Part shown: positions 7,428-14,194 of the stretch, in pieces
Position numbering within the stretch: position 1 is the stretch's first letter
Layout: each line of letters starts with the position of its first letter
Assembly (NCBI GenBank): GCA_012513195.1
Contig: JAAZCR010000242.1
Coordinates: 1 to 14,321 of the forward strand
DNA: 14,321 bases
Reading direction: 5' to 3'
DNA from: Bacilli bacterium
Lineage (GTDB): Bacteria; Bacillota_I; Bacilli_A; Haloplasmatales; Haloplasmataceae
Program-made: the position numbers and the translations under genes
Notes under the pieces: model-generated
Databases searched by the model: none
Seen by the model: only the letters and a program-made list of their open reading frames with translations
Told to the model about the DNA's origin: nothing

Positions 7428-8555
7428 TTACTCACCTTTTTGTGATTTTTCCTCGTTAATCCGTTTTTGTAACTCTTGATAGAATAGTTCTTCGTCAAGA
7501 TTATGCACATCAATGGTTTCATTAAGCCAAGTTGAAAGTAACATCGCATTTGAAATAGTTAAACTTTTAATCCCTTCGATTCCTGGGGCAATTAAAGGTA
7601 TGTCTTCTTCAATAGCTTTAATAAAGTTATTAAAGATTTCGATATGTTGATTACCCCAAACATTACCATTGGCAAATTCATAGACTTCAAAACCAGGAGT
7701 TGACCATGGTTCTGTATTAGTTTCATTAAAGACTTTCTCATTTATATTTGCTTTTCTAAAGATTAACTTATTATCCTCAATCACAATTTGACCATTATCC
7801 CCAGAAATCTCAAACCGATTACTACCAGGGTAATCATGCGTTGATGTCACAAAGACTCCTGTTCCACCATTTTCATATTCACAGAAGGCAGTAACATCAT
7901 TTTCAACATTAATCTTTCGATTTCTACCAAAGTAACAGAACGCTCTAATGGTTTTTGGCATACCGCAAATCCATTGCCAGAGGTCGAGTTGATGAGGTGA
8001 TTGATTAAGTAATACTCCTCCACCTTCTCCTTGCCAAGTTGCTCGCCAGCCACCTTGATTATAATAAGCTTGGGGACGATACCAGTTCGTAATAATCCAG
8101 TTAGTGCGTTTAATCTCTCCTAGTTCACCGCTTTCGATTAATTCTTTTGTTTTTTTATAAATTTCGTTCGTGCGTTGATTGAACATAATTCCAAATTTTA
8201 ATTCTGGGTGTTTAAGCGCTACTTCATTCATTTCCCGTACTTGTTTAGTATAAACTCCTGCAGGTTTTTCGATTAAGGTATGATACCCTTTATTTAATGC
8301 TTTAATCGCCATGGGTGGATGTAAGTAATGAGGTGTCGCAATCATCACCGCATCAAAACCACCCGCTGCTAGCATCTCGTCATAATCTATATACTTTTTG
8401 ATATCTGAGCTTAGGTTTTCTTCGGCCCATTGTAGGCGAGCAGGATTAATATCACATATAGCTACTAATTTACCATCATTTATCTTACCTTCATTTAAAT
8501 GAAGAGCGTGTGTGCTCCCCATCGTTCCTATTCCAACAATCGCAAACTTAATCAC
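7428..8555 (-). CDS. Gfo/Idh/MocA family NAD(P)-dependent oxidoreductase
   Basis: Sugar or cyclitol dehydrogenase of the Gfo/Idh/MocA family, about 375 residues, normal for the family. The N-terminal Rossmann fold has GIGTMG (8-13), then ATPHYLH (73-79), the family signature EKPAG (96-100), and GGGVLLNQSPHQLD (178-191) with the conserved His188 and Asp191. I prefer GTG 8555 as start, 8 bases after AAGAAGG; a TTG at 8576 is also in frame but has no ribosome site. First gene of the operon with uxuA and uxuB, with only 1 base between this stop and uxuA. The context suggests a uronic acid, hexonate or related glycoside-derived substrate, but the exact substrate cannot be told from sequence. Confidence 0.88.
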   Translation of the reverse strand: MIKFAIVGIGTMGSTHALHLNEGKINDGKLVAICDINPARLQWAEENLSSDIKKYIDYDEMLAAGGFDAVMIATPHYLHPPMAIKALNKGYHTLIEKPAGVYTKQVREMNEVALKHPELKFGIMFNQRTNEIYKKTKELIESGELGEIKRTNWIITNWYRPQAYYNQGGWRATWQGEGGGVLLNQSPHQLDLWQWICGMPKTIRAFCYFGRNRKINVENDVTAFCEYENGGTGVFVTSTHDYPGSNRFEISGDNGQIVIEDNKLIFRKANINEKVFNETNTEPWSTPGFEVYEFANGNVWGNQHIEIFNNFIKAIEEDIPLIAPGIEGIKSLTISNAMLLSTWLNETIDVHNLDEELFYQELQKRINEEKSQKGE

Positions 8556-8585
8556 TTCATTCACCTTCTTGTTCAATTTTATTAT

Positions 8586-8594
8586 AGTATACCA
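8586..8594 (-). promoter_or_regulatory. extended -10 promoter of the oxidoreductase-uxuAB operon
   Basis: TGGTATACT on the minus strand fits the extended -10 pattern TGnTATAMT. An overlapping TATAAT lies at 8581-8586. No good -35 is seen, as is normal for extended -10 promoters. It sits about 30 bases before the GTG start. Confidence 0.5.
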
Positions 8595-8703
8595 TAGTTT
8601 TTATTTTAATTTGATGAGAAATATTTAAAAACTCAAGAAACGCCTTTTTTTTACTATTAATAAGTATTACAATATTAAGTACGAGGGATATAAGGAGGTA
8701 AAT

Positions 8704-9345
8704 ATGATAGGGATAATTATATTAATTATTTTAGGGATTTTTTCCCTAGTTAATCTTTTTGGGGAGTATAAAGATAGTTTTATACTAAAATGCCTATCTA
8801 AACCATTATTAATGCCACTTTTAATTGCTTATTATGTATTAACTGCTCAAGATATAAATATACTAATAATTCTTGCACTGTTTTTTGGACTATTAGGTGA
8901 TATCTTTTTATTGAAGAGCGAACAACTCAATATCATGTTAGGTATCGCTTCATTTTTCTTAGGTCATGTCTTCTATATTACTTATTTTCTAATCAGTATT
9001 GATTTTACTTTCCCACCATAGTTCTATTTAATCATCATTCCTTATATAATTATCATTCTAGGATTATTTAAACTTCTCTATCACCATATGGGTGAATTAA
9101 GAATCCCCGGTCTTCTTTATATGATTATCATCACGTTAATGAGTTTCACTACCGCGATTCGCTATGATGCGGTAAAATTCATACCTTATCTATTACCATT
9201 AATCGGTTCATTACTATTTATAACTTCAGATACTGTTTTAGCGATAGGTTTATTTAAAAAAGAGGTTAAATATGGTGGGGTCATCGTTATGTTTACATAC
9301 ATTCTCGCTCAAACACTAATTACCATTGGGGTAACTTTATCATAG
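8704..9345 (+). pseudogene. YhhN family (lysoplasmalogenase-like) membrane protein, interrupted by in-frame TAG
   Basis: The frame from ATG 8704 (ribosome site AAGGAGGT, 4 bases upstream) to the TAG at 9343-9345 would encode about 213 residues, normal for YhhN/TMEM86 proteins. These are multi-pass membrane proteins, some of which cleave the vinyl-ether bond of lysoplasmalogens. A TAG at 9019-9021 (codon 106) stops it, but the same frame then carries on with clearly related membrane sequence (IPYIIIILGLFKLLY, then MSFTTAIRYD and FITSDTVLAIGLF). No base is gained or lost. The visible family-like motif is FFGLLGDIFLL (about 61-71). TAG ends other genes here (uxuA, the YitT gene), so it should be a real stop. 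Internal restart at ATG 9088 lacks a ribosome site. One base change at 9019-9021 would restore it. The family call is moderately sure. Confidence 0.78.
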
Positions 9346-9349
9346 TTTA

Positions 9350-9383
9350 AAAAAGTCTTAAGATTTTCATCTTAAGACTTTTT
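9350..9383. terminator. bidirectional terminator
   Basis: Perfect 14-base stem 9350-9363 (AAAAAGTCTTAAGA) / 9370-9383 with a 6-base loop TTTTCA. The A-run on one arm and the T-run on the other make it work both ways between the convergent yhhN and DUF4886 genes. Confidence 0.88.
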
Positions 9384-9389
9384 AAATTA

Positions 9390-10154
9390 TCATTCAATTA
9401 CTTCAAAAGGATGTTCATACGCATTATTAACAGCTTTCTTAATTATATCCAAAATATCTCTCGCAATACCTTCTGGACGATAAGTAATTTTATCAATGGA
9501 TTCATTCGTCAAGGCTTTAAACCACATTAAACTCGCAATATAGCGACCATAATCTAACGATAAATGGAACCCATCACGATTTAAATTATCGCCAATTACA
9601 CTTGTACGCATGTTTTGAATCGCGGTTCCCGTAGGAATAACTCCAGCAATTTTATCGTTGGGTAGAATCACTTCTCTTACCGCATTCACAATCGCTTTAT
9701 ACATGGTGTATTGATCATTATTGTAGTACTCAAAATGAGGATGGTCACTTCCGTTTGGATATGCCCAAGTCATGTTCCACATAATCTTACAAGTTTGATT
9801 ATGTTCTCTAATAAAGTTAATCATGTTATTTAAGTATGGTTGATAGGTTCCTGGTAATCCACTTTTACCACTTTCCTGTTGAAGTGTAATGATGTCCCAT
9901 TCTTCATCTAAGAGTCCATCTTTAATTTTCTTATCCGCTGTTTCTTTCCATACTCCATCCGTGTTTTTCGCATAGATATATTCACTAACCGCAAAATTCG
10001 CATTCTTCCAATGTCGCTCCAAATTACATCCTGGCACAATCAAATTGCCTAATCTAATATCTTGATAACCTGCATTTTTCGCTATATGCCATAAGTATTC
10101 CATACTATCTTGACTAAAACTATTCCCAATCGCGAGTACTTTTAAACTTTTCAT
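9390..10154 (-). CDS. DUF4886 family SGNH-like hydrolase
   Basis: Protein of about 254 residues resembling DUF4886, a branch of the SGNH/GDSL hydrolase fold. Block I is VLAIGNSFSQDS with Ser12 as likely nucleophile. GCNLERHW (about 46-53) may supply the Gly block and WDIITLQQESG an Asn/Gln block. NRDGFHLSLDYGRY gives the Asp194/His197 pair. No signal peptide is seen, so it should be cytoplasmic. Members often sit in glycan-use loci and are thought to be esterases or deacetylases; the substrate is unknown. I chose ATG 10154, 8 bases after AAAGGAG; the in-frame GTG 10163 abuts that ribosome site. It has its own promoter and terminator, so it is a single-gene unit. Confidence 0.85.
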   Translation of the reverse strand: MKSLKVLAIGNSFSQDSMEYLWHIAKNAGYQDIRLGNLIVPGCNLERHWKNANFAVSEYIYAKNTDGVWKETADKKIKDGLLDEEWDIITLQQESGKSGLPGTYQPYLNNMINFIREHNQTCKIMWNMTWAYPNGSDHPHFEYYNNDQYTMYKAIVNAVREVILPNDKIAGVIPTGTAIQNMRTSVIGDNLNRDGFHLSLDYGRYIASLMWFKALTNESIDKITYRPEGIARDILDIIKKAVNNAYEHPFEVIE

Positions 10155-10277
10155 TGACCCCACTCCTTTTAAAAAATTTAGAAAGCAAGATATTATTGAA
10201 ACAGTAAATAAGAGATATATTGCTATTATATTCGGATAGAAAAAGAAGGTTTAATTCATAGATTTCATTTTTTTACA

Positions 10278-10306
10278 ATTATATCATAAATATTAAAGAT
10301 GTTAAA
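10278..10306 (-). promoter_or_regulatory. promoter of the DUF4886 gene
   Basis: Minus strand TTTAAC (10301-10306), a 17-base spacer, then TATAAT (10278-10283) preceded by TGA, giving extended -10 TGATATAAT. A second TATAAT lies at 10225-10230. If the upstream promoter is used the leader is about 115 bases long. I see no clear riboswitch fold in it. Confidence 0.6.
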
Positions 10307-10323
10307 CAATTGTTAAAAATAAT

Positions 10324-10354
10324 AACCCTCTCTTATCTAAAATAAGAGAGGGTT
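10324..10354 (-). terminator. terminator of the PTS EIIC-like gene
   Basis: Thirteen-base perfect stem AACCCTCTCTTAT (10324-10336) / ATAAGAGAGGGTT (10342-10354) with a 5-base loop. It begins only a few bases after the stop codon at 10359. Read on the minus strand it is followed by TTATTTTTAAC; on the plus strand by TTTTTT, so it could also stop plus-strand transcription. Confidence 0.85.
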
Positions 10355-10358
10355 TTTT

Positions 10359-11375
10359 TTAGTCTTTTAATGCTAAATCCCCTGCAACTATCCACTTTTT
10401 ATAGCGGAAGAAGAGATCAACTAAGTAAACTAAGACAATAGGTAATATGATTTGTAGAACAATAATAGTAGTAAATGTATAGAGGTTATAACCCATCGCA
10501 TCCAATGTACCAAATTGACCAACTAACCCTGAGGTTCCCATGCCACTACCGATTTCCGTCGTTTTCATCTTAAAGACTAATGTTGAAACAGGACCCAAAA
10601 TAGCTGATACAATAATTGTTGGTAACCAGATGATGGGTTTCTTTAAGATGTTTTTAAACTGTAACATTGAAGTACCAATCGCAATGGAAATTACTTCACC
10701 AATACTATTGTCTTTACGAGATTGAACCGCAAAACCTAACATTTGGACGCAACACCCAACTAAAGCAGCCCCACCGGCGATACCATTTAAATTAATCATA
10801 ATCGCAATCGCAGCGCTCGATATCGGTGCGGTTAAAGCCATGCCCATGATAACGGATATAATAATCCCCATCAGGAAGGGTTGGTATTCCGTTGCATTTT
10901 TTATAAAGTTTTCTAACGCAGTCATGGCATAGCCAATAGGTTTGTGAATTAGTAACGCTATCCCAAAAGCGATGATACTCGTGAGTAACGGAACAAGTAG
11001 AATATCAATAGGAGTTTTCTTTCGAAGAATTAACCTACACCCTTCGATGGCAGCGATAGCTGTTAGGTAAACCACCATGGGATTGCCAGTCGCTGTCGTA
11101 ACACCAATTCGTCCCCCAATGCCACCCGCTACCGCTCCAGCGATAAGGGAAAGACCCTGTAACCCTAAACTCCACGCTATACCTATTCCAATACCAATTC
11201 CCATAAAGGACTTTAAAATATCGCTTAAAGTAATTAACTCCTCAATGTGTGTTAACTTACCAATTTGACCAATAATAACCCCGATGATTAAAGTGGAAAA
11301 GAGCCCTAAGGCCATACCATTAAAGGTTTTCACAAAATAATCTAAAATGCGTTTGAATGTTTTCTTCTTTTCCAT
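10359..11375 (-). CDS. PTS EIIC-like membrane permease (PTS_EIIC_2 family)
   Basis: Integral membrane protein of 338 residues with about 8-10 hydrophobic segments. The start MEKKKTFKRILDYFVKTFNGMALGLFSTLIIG and the Gly-rich IAGAVAGGIGGRIGV (about 77-91), APISSAAIAIMINLNGIAGGAALVGCCVQM and the IGSGMGTSGLVGQFGT motif (about 275-290) match the stand-alone EIIC-like family found widely in Firmicutes. Start ATG 11375 has GAGGT about 7 bases upstream. No EIIA or EIIB gene is next to it, which is usual for this family, so true PTS coupling and the substrate are unproven. It stands alone between its own promoter and terminator. Its distance from the glycosidase locus gives no firm link to it. Confidence 0.87.
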   Translation of the reverse strand: MEKKKTFKRILDYFVKTFNGMALGLFSTLIIGVIIGQIGKLTHIEELITLSDILKSFMGIGIGIGIAWSLGLQGLSLIAGAVAGGIGGRIGVTTATGNPMVVYLTAIAAIEGCRLILRKKTPIDILLVPLLTSIIAFGIALLIHKPIGYAMTALENFIKNATEYQPFLMGIIISVIMGMALTAPISSAAIAIMINLNGIAGGAALVGCCVQMLGFAVQSRKDNSIGEVISIAIGTSMLQFKNILKKPIIWLPTIIVSAILGPVSTLVFKMKTTEIGSGMGTSGLVGQFGTLDAMGYNLYTFTTIIVLQIILPIVLVYLVDLFFRYKKWIVAGDLALKD

Positions 11376-11420
11376 ATACTACCTCGATTTAATGGATTTT
11401 GTTGGTTCCTTTAGTTCACA

Positions 11421-11429
11421 ATTATAACA
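11421..11429 (-). promoter_or_regulatory. extended -10 promoter of the PTS EIIC-like gene
   Basis: TGTTATAAT on the minus strand is a perfect extended -10, about 45 bases before the ATG at 11375. No good -35 is visible. The remainder of 11430-11530 is A/T-rich and shows no gene. Confidence 0.6.
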
Positions 11430-11533
11430 TATTCTTATCTTTGTGAAACAAAAACAGTTCTTATTTTGTAGATAAAAACACTTTCATTTACATTATTCGC
11501 TAATAGTTTTGTTATTAAACGAGATAACAAGAA

Positions 11534-11555
11534 AATGGGGTACTATAACCCCATT
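11534..11555 (-). terminator. terminator overlapping the end of the 96-residue gene
   Basis: Eight-base stem AATGGGGT (11534-11541) / ACCCCATT (11548-11555), 6-base loop, followed on the minus strand by TTCTTGTT. The stop codon (11543-11545) lies in the loop, so the hairpin includes the last codons. Confidence 0.65.
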
Positions 11556-11833
11556 AAGCGCATAATTAACTCTAAACCATCCACCACTTCTGATTGAATG
11601 ATTTTTAAGTTTTTCTCCTCAGTATTAGGTAAAACCGTAATAAGACATTTGTTATCAATAATTTCACAACTAACAAAATCTTTACCTAGGAAATCTTTCG
11701 CAGCTTTTTGGATTAAACCGCGCGCCTTCTCAGCATATAAGAATTGCTTATACTGTGGTAATAAAGCTAAGACGATACGGTTAGTTTCATCTAATGATAC
11801 ATAATCAACATACTTCTTTAATTCAAACATCAT
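11543..11833 (-). CDS. unknown 96-residue protein coupled to the alkyltransferase gene
   Basis: I do not recognise this protein. Its ATG (11831-11833) overlaps the TGA stop of the upstream ogt-like gene in an ATGA arrangement, and GAGGGGG lies just upstream, so it is almost certainly translated by coupling; ATG 11830 is an equal alternative. It is soluble and mixed alpha/beta: a first strand-like part (NRIVLALLP), a helix (AEKARGLIQKAAKDFLGK), two strands (FVSCEII, KCLITVLP) and a C-terminal helix ending in ELIMRLMGL. There is no signal peptide, no Cys/His cluster and no catalytic motif. The pattern 'AAKDFLGKDFV' faintly recalls the C-terminal region of DNA polymerase III tau-like proteins, which is too weak to name it. 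Confidence 0.8.
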   Translation of the reverse strand: MMFELKKYVDYVSLDETNRIVLALLPQYKQFLYAEKARGLIQKAAKDFLGKDFVSCEIIDNKCLITVLPNTEEKNLKIIQSEVVDGLELIMRLMGL

Positions 11834-12327
11834 TTATCCCCCTCGACATATTTTTCTTCATGTTTCAACAACCATTCTTTTACCCACGAACGGTCACCTG
11901 CGTATCCTATTAACTTACCGTTTTTCCCAATCACACGATGACACGGAATGATAATAGGGATGGGATTAGCTTTACAAGCACCACCAATAGCCCGCACTGC
12001 TCTAGCATTACCAATCTTATTTGCCACATCTTGATACGAACAGGTTTTTCCATAAGGAATCGTGCTTAAATATTGCCAAACTACAGATTGAAAACTACTT
12101 CCTTTTATGTCTAGTGGTACATCAAAGGTTTGTCTCTTTCCTTGAAAATATTCGGTTAATTGAGTAGTTACAGTTTTGCATCGTTCTTTATCTAATTTTA
12201 GGTTTGAATTTTGTTTAAGGTATATCTCCCAATCTTCCTTAAACAGTTCTATATTACACAATCCCTCGTCACTCATCACAATTAGGATTTCCCCAATTGG
12301 TGATGAGTAGATATCATACACTTTCAT
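11830..12327 (-). CDS. ogt: methylated-DNA--protein-cysteine methyltransferase
   Basis: O6-alkylguanine-DNA alkyltransferase, 165 residues, normal for the bacterial Ogt type. It repairs O6-alkylguanine by moving the alkyl group to its own cysteine. Visible features are the N-terminal ribonuclease-like domain (1-75), FQSVVWQYLSTIPYGKTCSY (79-98), AVRAIGGACKANPIP (110-124) and the active site PCHRVIG with Cys129, followed by GYAG. The helix-turn-helix Arg region (NARAVRA) is intact. There is no Ada regulatory domain. It ends with TGA, which shows that TGA is a stop in this genome. It is co-transcribed with the downstream 96-residue gene. Confidence 0.95.
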   Translation of the reverse strand: MKVYDIYSSPIGEILIVMSDEGLCNIELFKEDWEIYLKQNSNLKLDKERCKTVTTQLTEYFQGKRQTFDVPLDIKGSSFQSVVWQYLSTIPYGKTCSYQDVANKIGNARAVRAIGGACKANPIPIIIPCHRVIGKNGKLIGYAGDRSWVKEWLLKHEEKYVEGDK

Positions 12328-12359
12328 GCATACCTCTTCCTTTGATATCTTTATCTTTC

Positions 12360-12368
12360 ATTATAACA
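12360..12368 (-). promoter_or_regulatory. extended -10 promoter of the ogt-like gene
   Basis: TGTTATAAT on the minus strand, about 33 bases before the ATG at 12327. It is identical to the extended -10 box of the PTS EIIC-like gene. No clear -35 is seen. Confidence 0.6.
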
Positions 12369-12449
12369 GATTTTCACTTGAAAATATACCTCCGATAACG
12401 GTTAAAATCTTTTACTATACTTTCATAAGTTAGTACTATCTAAATCTTG

Positions 12450-12477
12450 TTGACAAAAAAATAAAAAATGATAAAAT
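12450..12477 (+). promoter_or_regulatory. strong promoter of the orphan membrane protein gene
   Basis: Consensus -35 TTGACA (12450-12455), 16-base spacer, and -10 TAAAAT (12472-12477) preceded by TGA, so also an extended -10. It is the best sigma-A type promoter in the window, about 30 bases before the ATG. The long A-runs in the spacer suggest bent DNA. Confidence 0.8.
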
Positions 12478-12508
12478 ACAATAACATCGCAATTAAGGAG
12501 TAATCATC

Positions 12509-13234
12509 ATGAAAAGAATACTGAAATACATGCTAATATCAATTTTCCTACAACTTGCATATTATTTTCTCTTTATACGACCCAACCTTAGCACCCATGG
12601 TTGGTACCATAATCCTATTAGTATTATAAGCATGATATTTTTTCTATATTTATTCATTAAAGAAAGTAAATACTCCTATGTAAGACAATTATCAACTTAT
12701 CTACAACTAGTTGGCATCTGTCTTTCGACTGTAATTGTCATTAATTGTCTATTAGTTTATTTATCTTTATCAAATAATATTCTCACAGCATCCTTATATT
12801 TAGTAATCTATGATACCACTACACCATTATACACATCATCTATGTTAACTGATTTTGGGGTCTATCACTTTCTGATTTTACAGTTTATTATCTTTTTCTT
12901 CAATGTTTTCGTAATTATCGTGAAGAATGATGATTACTTCGCAAAAGTTAGATTTCGAAAAAGATATCGCCTAATTACGCTTATTCTATTTCTTAGCGTT
13001 ATTTCCCTCTTATTTATTAATATTCACATTTTCTACTATAACATCTACTATATTACTGCGTTTTTCCTCTTTTGGTTAATCATGCCCTTTTTCTTTAGAC
13101 TCTGTGATGCTTATTTCAACTTCATTCCTTATTTATGTGGTTTGATCATCACTGTCATGACCCAATGGATAATTTTAAATAAAATCGTACCGCAACTTAA
13201 ATTGTTTGGTTATTATTATCAAGGATTATTTTAA
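12509..13234 (+). CDS. unknown multi-pass membrane protein
   Basis: I do not recognise this 241-residue protein. The start ATG 12509 has TTAAGGAGT about 8 bases upstream. It has about seven hydrophobic segments: roughly residues 8-24, 36-52, 66-88, 92-106, 118-139, 154-172 and 178-196, with a further one at about 208-226. Charged loops carry KESKYSY and KNDDYFAKVRFRKRYR (about 140-155, strongly basic, likely inside the cell). It is unusually rich in Phe, Ile, Leu and Tyr, with no catalytic or transport motif that I can see. It stands alone between its own strong promoter and a terminator, and no neighbour suggests a role. Confidence 0.82.
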   Translation: MKRILKYMLISIFLQLAYYFLFIRPNLSTHGWYHNPISIISMIFFLYLFIKESKYSYVRQLSTYLQLVGICLSTVIVINCLLVYLSLSNNILTASLYLVIYDTTTPLYTSSMLTDFGVYHFLILQFIIFFFNVFVIIVKNDDYFAKVRFRKRYRLITLILFLSVISLLFINIHIFYYNIYYITAFFLFWLIMPFFFRLCDAYFNFIPYLCGLIITVMTQWIILNKIVPQLKLFGYYYQGLF

Positions 13235-13260
13235 AAGCCATCCACTTTTGGATGGCTTTT
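13233..13260. terminator. bidirectional terminator
   Basis: Eleven-base perfect stem AAAAGCCATCC (13233-13243) / GGATGGCTTTT (13250-13260), 6-base loop, with T-runs on either strand. It lies between convergent genes and overlaps the stop of the membrane protein gene. Confidence 0.88.
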
Positions 13261-13262
13261 TA

Positions 13263-13448
13263 TTAATCAACTAAATCAATCGTCCCTAATAATACATGGG
13301 CTAAACCAAATCCAATGATTCCCGCACTAACTAATGGCATTAGGCGTGTCATCATGTCTTGTTGCTTGCGTTGATTTCTAACCGTTAATGTTACACCTAA
13401 GGCAGTAACACCAGCACCAACAATGGTAGGGATTAACCCCTGTTTCAT
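13263..13448 (-). CDS. small two-helix membrane protein, 61 residues
   Basis: Not recognised as a named family. Two hydrophobic, Gly/Ala-rich helices (about 4-23 and 37-56) are joined by a basic, Gln-rich loop NQRKQQDMMTR, probably a hairpin with the loop inside the cell. AAAGGAG 7 bases before ATG 13448 strongly supports translation, and a terminator follows directly. It lies 56 bases after the HAD gene on the same strand with no clear terminator between, so it is probably the last gene of that unit. Confidence 0.75.
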   Translation of the reverse strand: MKQGLIPTIVGAGVTALGVTLTVRNQRKQQDMMTRLMPLVSAGIIGFGLAHVLLGTIDLVD

Positions 13449-13504
13449 AGCCTCACTCCTTTGAAGTTAGATTCTACTATTAGTTTCTAGTTAATGATGG
13501 CACT

Positions 13505-14194
13505 TTATGCTTGGAAAAAGTTCTCTGCCAAATAGTCTCTAACTTCAAGAAGATTATTAAAACACTTAAATGTTTTATCTTTTACTTCTTCGTTTGGTTC
13601 AATCATGTCGGGAATCATGATTGGCATCATTTTCCCATTATAACTTGCGATGATACCAGCGATGGAGTCTTCTAACACCATTGTCTTAGTAGGTCGACAA
13701 CTTAGTTTTTCACAGACTTTAAGAAAGATTTCGGGGTCGGGTTTCGATTTAGTTATTTCATCCCCACATAAGATAATATCAAAATAAGGTACTAAATGAT
13801 GAAGATTTAATAGTTTATATGCTCTTTCTCTATTGGTTGACGTTGCGACTGCTTTTTTCACTGGCTTGTCTTTTAAAAAATTTAATAATTCAAGTAACCC
13901 TGGTTTTAAAGCTAAGCCTTTTTCCTTGATAAGTTTGTCCATCTCTTGATATCTTTCTTTTTTTAACTCTTCAAAAGGGAAATCCTTACCATATTTTTCT
14001 AAACATAATGTTTTTATGCGTTCTTCATTTGAACCAATGAGTTTACGATAAAACTCAAAATTTATTTCATGTCCATGCCTACCTAATACCGCTTGCCAAA
14101 CTTCATATGCAAGGCGTTCTGAATCAAATATTAAACCATCCATATCAAAGATGATTAATTCAACTAATTTACCTACTTTACAAGATGTCTCCAT
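13505..14194 (-). CDS. HAD superfamily phosphatase, beta-phosphoglucomutase-like
   Basis: HAD hydrolase of 229 residues with an alpha-helical cap (subclass I), acting on a small phosphorylated metabolite in the cytoplasm. Motif I is FDMDGLIFDSE (about 16-26; Asp17 nucleophile, Asp19 acid/base), motif II VATSTN (about 115-120), motif III with Lys in KSKPDPEIF (about 148-156) and motif IV VLEDSIAGI (about 172-180). The DGLIFDSE form and the SxxGI turn are typical of the beta-phosphoglucomutase / 2-deoxyglucose-6-phosphatase group; mutase or phosphatase cannot be decided. The ATG at 14194 lies inside the end of the upstream YitT-like gene (22-base overlap), with AGGTGG about 12 bases upstream. 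No better in-frame start exists before motif I, so coupled translation is likely. Confidence 0.9.
   Translation of the reverse strand: METSCKVGKLVELIIFDMDGLIFDSERLAYEVWQAVLGRHGHEINFEFYRKLIGSNEERIKTLCLEKYGKDFPFEELKKERYQEMDKLIKEKGLALKPGLLELLNFLKDKPVKKAVATSTNRERAYKLLNLHHLVPYFDIILCGDEITKSKPDPEIFLKVCEKLSCRPTKTMVLEDSIAGIIASYNGKMMPIMIPDMIEPNEEVKDKTFKCFNNLLEVRDYLAENFFQA

Noticed and set aside
9019..9021. TAG read as pyrrolysine or another amino acid
   Set aside because: TAG ends other genes in this window cleanly (uxuA, the 96-residue gene, the YitT gene), and no pyl gene is seen.
9350..9383. Palindromes at 9350, 10324 and 13233 as insertion-sequence ends or CRISPR repeats
   Set aside because: Each is a different perfect stem with a short loop and T-run right after stop codons, which is the layout of intrinsic terminators; none recurs at regular spacing.
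10540..11268. Plus-strand frames 10540-10725 and 11077-11268
   Set aside because: Antisense to the PTS EIIC-like gene; Pro/Ile-rich translations that mirror Gly-rich membrane segments.
11376..11542. Possible small gene or RNA between the PTS-like gene and the 96-residue gene
   Set aside because: Only a promoter and a terminator can be supported; no open frame with a ribosome site and no structured RNA pattern is apparent.
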